In this document: piece after piece, positions 26,001-32,000 of the stretch
Layout of the letters: each line of letters starts with the position of its first letter
How positions within the stretch are numbered: the stretch's first letter is position 1
Assembly (NCBI GenBank): GCA_022495005.1
Contig: JAGYXB010001069.1
Coordinates: forward strand, 354,133-418,132
Source of the DNA: Rhyacophila brunnea
Taxonomy: Eukaryota > Arthropoda > Insecta > Trichoptera > Rhyacophilidae
Direction of reading: 5' to 3'
Length of the DNA: 64,000 nt
Made by a program: the position numbers and the translations under genes
The notes under the pieces: generated by a model
Databases searched by the model: none
Told to the model about the DNA's origin: nothing
Seen by the model: the letters and a program-made list of their open reading frames with translations, nothing else

Positions 26001-29000
26001 AATTCAAACAAAAAAAAAGTTTTTACAAAAAACTAAAAAAAAAATTAAAAAAATCAGTTACAACCAGTGGATCAGACGAGAGTGAGTCTGAATGAAAATC
26101 CTCTTCTGAAGAAGAAAATGTTGTCGATTTTTATAGGTAAAGGTCTTATATTCGAAGAAGATTATTAGAACAATTTGCTTGACGATGTTCAAATGGAGGA
26201 AGGGGTTGTAATTACTAATGAAATGTGGAATGCTGATATTCCATTAAATTCCACCAGTGAGTCAACTAAAAGAAATACTTGTGAAACGCCTTGCAAAAAA
26301 GTGTTAAAAACATTTTATTGGAAAAATTTTGAAAAATTTGTCATACCCTACCCTAAAGTAGAGGATATATACGAAATTGGCCACGAGCATATAATTTTGG
26401 TACTACAGGACGAAGGGGAGAAATTATATTTAAAATGCGTTTTGATGGTGGCAACTGTGTAATTAGATACAATAAAAATCGAAAAGAACATTTTTATAAC
26501 ATATTATGTACTGTGAACATGTTGAATTTTACATTGTACATCTCAAATTATTCAGCAAATAAAATATTTAAAAAATAACGAGTTACCTATTTTATTTTAC
26601 CACAGTCACATCACTAGTGCTACATATGCCGCACTTACCCAACTTTTTTGATTTTATTTAATATCTTCTGTTCCCTAAGTGCTCGGCCGTAGTGAATTGG
26701 CGGGCGCGGCGCGGCGGCGTCTTGTGAAACTCAAACGTATAACCGTATGTATTTTGCCCCAAAAAAGACACTGTCTACGAACATTTCACACACGGTTATA
26801 CGTTTAAGTTTCGCAAGACGCCGCCGCGCCGCCCCCGCGCGACCACTACGTTCTTACACTAAGGAAATTTACCACCATAAACAATCAAAATGTTGCACTT
26901 AAAATATTATATTATCCTGAGGTTGATATATTTTTTGACTGGTAATAATTATGAGAAATAATTTAACTAGATGCTCTTACCCCAAATGCGGGGGTAAGAG
27001 CGTCTACTCGCGTTATTTCCTTAAAACGTTTTTATTAAGCTAAAGTTAAGGGTGTTCGTTGTCAGTGTGTGTTTGCCTTTGGTGAGTGTACACTGCGCCT
27101 GAAGATGCCGAAAGGCGAAACCCGGGTCGCAAAAACGACTCGAATGGAATAGTACAAAACACAAATCCATTTGAATTTTCATTATTAATTAGTTTGATAT
27201 TCTACCTGTATACTTACTTAATATACTTAAATATAAAACAAATGAAAATTATGTTGTTTCATTCAACCACTGGTTATTTTTTCTATCCATTCAAATTCAT
27301 TTCAGTACGGTTCCAGTTTTCGTTCCGAAAAAGATAACGGTTTTTTCGGTTTTCGGTTTTCGGTTCAGCTCCGACTGTTAATTTTTAAATGTTTTTATTT
27401 GTGTTAAAAATTTATTATCTGCCATAATTCAGATTTTTAGAACATATTATATTTATGGTACTTGTATGATAGCCCGGTTCCACGCTTCGAAACCAATGGT
27501 TATGGTGCACCGCACGGGCGTAGTCATAAATTTTTAAATTATGACGAGATGCGTCACGACAGCTGAAGCGGGGAGTAAGATAATGTTAATGCGAGTGTTT
27601 GAACATGTACCGAACCGAAAAAACTGAGTTCGTACAAAAATAATGGTTTTTCAGGTTTTCAGTTTAGTTCCGGTTCGAAGCCCTGGTATATTCCACGCAA
27701 GTATTCAAGTAACTTATTATGCTATGTATTCAAGTGGAATATATAACATAAGTTACTTAGAGCGGGACACAGAATCCAATATTTCGATCTTAAGGATTAG
27801 TTGCCGAAAAGGATGACCTAACTATAGACTATACTGACTATAGAGTTTAGGAATCCTTAACCATAGACTACTTTTGTTATGAATACGCCCCCTTCTGTAT
27901 TACCATTTACTACTGACGCGTGTGTCTATAAAACAGTTCATACACTCAAATTCATTCAACAATTTATCTCAATATGGATATAGATAGTGTTAATTCGTTT
28001 GGCATGTACTTAGACCAGAATATTATTTTACTTTTTATACGGCAGCCCGCAGAAATACAACATACCAGACAGAATGACACTTGACGCTAGTGTTACCATC
28101 TTTAAAAAAATATCTTGCGGTGCCTGTGTAATCACGTATAATGACTGATAACGGAAGCATAAGAGTATTATAATTAATTATGTATTTATAGTTATTGCAT
28201 TTATAAAGTGCAGTTGTCATATTTTTGTCATCGTTTAACAATTACAAAATAATTTACCTAAACTATAGGAAAGAGAATTTTTAAATATGGTATTATTTTC
28301 AATAGAAAAAACGAACGAAGTTTAAGACGAGGTGAACCATAGACAACATGATCTTAACTAAGGACAATGTTTCTGTATAGTGTTTTCTGCTAAGGAAATT
28401 TTAGTTATGACAAATGTTTCTGCATTCCGCTCTTAAACACATTTATTGCCATCCTAATTGGCATTAATAATGACAGCTGGTTAGAGTTGTTATAGGAAAA
28501 CCAATCGGAATATCAGGAGGAAAACTACCAGAAATGTTAGAGTACTCATTTAACCGCGTAGTCAGAAAAGTATCTAATTTTTAGGTTATACTATGTAGCA
28601 TGCCTAAGAGAACATCAATCAGATAAAGCCATGGATGTTGTTAAAATCTCAGTATACATTATCATGCATCTTATACCTACGTAATTAAACAAAATTCACA
28701 CACTATCTACATGATAACATTCAAATAAATTAATATTGATTTTATAATATACCTGTCTGTTAGATTTTCGATGATAAATCCAACAATCCATTTGCCATTG
28801 GTAACTCTTTGCCACACGTTTCCTACTAAAAGTTTGTCGAAACGGGTCAGCTCCTAAAATGAATAGGAAATCGATTGAATTAAATATTATTAAATTATAT
28901 GTTTATATCGCACCCGGGGATAATAGTGGCACAAGTCCAAATTTGTCATTTTTGAGATAAGTATGCAGAAATGTTCCAAGATATCATTTCTATACGCACA

Positions 29001-32000
29001 AATAGCGGCATAATTCTTAAAAATATAACGGTGGCCTTAAAAACATTTTAATCATTATCATAGTATAACATTTTACTTGAATTCAAGCAGAAATAGTGGC
29101 ACAACGATCATTGTGCCATTACTATTGCGGATAACATTCAAAATGAGATGACCCAAGTGTGCCAACTTCACGCTATTATAGATTAAATTTAAAAAAAACT
29201 GATTTAACACACCAAAATAAAATATTCATACTGCTCTCCTGCAAAAACAAGTTTTTCGAGTTGTGCCACTATTATTCCCCGGGTGCGATATGATATTATT
29301 AATTAATCATTTGAAGGGCATTCAATTTACGAGTACTGAGAAACTATATAGTTATATCTTCTATCTGTCCACTTGTTCGAAACCAGCTGCACCATCGATA
29401 TATTTGAAGCCAGTGACGCGGCCATCACGCTGGCCAAGGCATGGTTGGGAAGAGTCTAGGCGCATCTGTCGCACGGGCGTGACAGAAGAAGAAGTAGATA
29501 CAACCCTACAAACTTATCTGGAGAATGGCCAAAAATGGAACTGCGAACTACCATAGGACGCCATATTATCCATAATCAATTGAATTTTTAAAAAAAATGA
29601 GAAAAAAACAATAAATAATTAACACATAATAATTACAAGATAAAAAGAACTTTTAATATACCTACCACGTTTTTAAATTTCCTGTTGAATCATATAAACT
29701 TGACAATCCTGTGATTAATAAAAACTTTTTATTGTACTTGATAGAAATACTGAATAAATATAGAATACTGAAATGTCATTTTGACATTTCATATTGATTT
29801 CCATAGTAACGCACGTATATATTAATAATTTAATTGCTAGGACCCACATAGCAACCAACAATAATAACTCTCCATTCAAAACAGAATTAACTCAAAATGA
29901 ATTCAATTCTGCTTAAAAATTTCTAAAAGTATTAAAGGAATGCATTGTCACCGTGTTCTGATATATTCTAAAAGTTTCAAATGTCTAGCTAATCGGGAAG
30001 TCACGCAAGAAAAAATTAGTACTGGACAAACAAGAATTCGAGCTAATAAAAACGTGGTAAAAATATAAGTGAATGAAGTTCTTAATGACTTCGATGATTT
30101 TGGGTCCTTGAAATGCAAATCTTCTTGATATCAGCCACAATATTAGAAAGTTGAATTCTTATTATTATAATGGTGTGGCATTGAGCCTGTTCTTGGACTT
30201 TGACTTCGCAGCATAATAAGAAAATCCTGCTTCGCCTGACAATCAATATAAAGTTAAACATTGAAGCCGTCGTAGCTTATAAAACCATTCCAGGTTTCCG
30301 CAAAACATAGTTTGGGACACCCTGCGTGTACCTAAAATACAGATTCAGTGATGTAGCTGTTCAATAGCAAAAGTATCCAAAACATTGGTCCCCAGTCGGA
30401 CAACACCCCTCTCCCACATCGATAGGGGGTATTTCTATGGTATGGTTTTTCGACGATTGGTTTATTAGTCATTCCTTTCTAACTCTCAATAATTTAAACA
30501 AAAGGAAGTATGTGTGTACGTAACAAGCTAATGTATTGATCATTGGCGGCCGGTGGCTTACAGAATAGCATTAATTGGAAGTGCACTGCATCCAAATATA
30601 CATGCCTTGAAAAATAACAACATGTGATTTTGATGTAATGTATCATACCTATTAGGTACTCGTACCTACAATAATAGTGATTATTGAACTCTGTAGCTTA
30701 CCGTATTTGAAGTGACGTCATCTATTTCGTATCTGGCGTCTTCAGCAACAACATGCGAAATCTTCTGCCTGAATCTTCGTCTTTCCTCATAAATCTTCTG
30801 ATTCTTCGCAGTATTCAGTCTGGCCTCCGACAGTTTGTTCCTCAGCAGCGATGCTAACTTTTCATCATCTTGGCTGAACATTTCTTCACTCGCGAAGTTG
30901 TCATCGGCTAAAACTTCGAAAGTGTCGTTGTCCAAAACAGTTGGTATCGCTTCATCGTGCATCCACATTCTTATGCTTGATTCACCTATCGAAAGAAATA
31001 CCTACTAATTAAAAAATGGTTTTCTACCTGCCTTATCTTGGTTAATGTGTACCCGTAAACCACCTGAGACGTCTGGATTAGGGATTCCAATCCCGGGATC
31101 CCGAGCTATTTTCAATACCTATGAATCCCGGGATTGATAAACATAATCCCGGGATTTCGGGATTGATTTTTTTATCAATTTTTATAGATAATAAAATAAA
31201 AGCGAAAATATAACAGAAAAAATACTTTTAATAAAAATAACTACATTAGAAATAAACTGAGTTTGAATGAAGCTTGATTTATACCCATGTGTAGGTTGTC
31301 GATTCATTTTATTTTTTAACATAAATTATTAAAAATGGAAAGATTGGAAAAAAAACAATGCTTCGCCCTTTTAACAAAGTAATTCCACCATGATATCATA
31401 CGTTTTACGGCAGTTTCATATTTGTCTGACTAATTAGATTTATGAAGCGGAAAGGACATAAGTACAACATGATTATTTGCTTTACTATTTTAAATCTCGA
31501 TAATCCATTCATTAAGTCTTTACTATCAGAAACAGCCATCTCCTATTAAATTTACATTATTATTTAAATTACAATATTATTTACTCCGTTAAACTTGTGT
31601 ATTTCCAAGATTGAACGTATGCAATATTAACAATAAATGTCTTAAATTGTATAAATTATACTAGATTTATTTTTGATCGATTTTATCAATGTTATTTGTA
31701 AATATAAAAATGTTATATTAACAATGGAAAAATGCCAATCCCGGGACCAGTCCCGGAATCCCGGGATTGTCAAATTGTAATCCCGAAATCCCGGGATCAG
31801 AATTTTGGCTCGGGATTGGATTCCTTAGTCTGGATGATTGGCGCTGTCCTATGTATGAAAACCTAGTTTTTGTAATAAATTTCTAGGGTACAGCTTTTCA
31901 ATTGATATAATATTTACTTGGTTTGGAAATATTTCTTGATATTTTTAAAACGTTGTATTCATTAGACTTTGAAATCATGGAATCCAAAGTATGAGGAAAT

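Larger units (their letters stand above)
24500..27178. mobile_element. composite pogo-like element between 113-bp inverted repeats
   Basis: Arms 24500-24612 and 27066-27178 are inverted copies, sharing CCATTCGAGTCGTTTTT, GCGACCCGGGTTTCGCCTTT and GGCATCTTCAGGCGCAGTGT. Between them lie a decayed pogo-type transposase (25322-26462), a small GC-rich MITE (26679) and seven scattered copies of a GGGGTAAGAGCGTC-like terminus in both orientations. It could be a snap-back element or two elements nested in one another. Confidence 0.75.

Noticed and set aside
27421..27470. AATTCAG acceptor near 27430 as a last sulfotransferase exon
   Set aside because: The frame gives RFLEHIIFMVLV and stops; it lacks the expected conserved segment and is 6 kb away in repeat-rich DNA.
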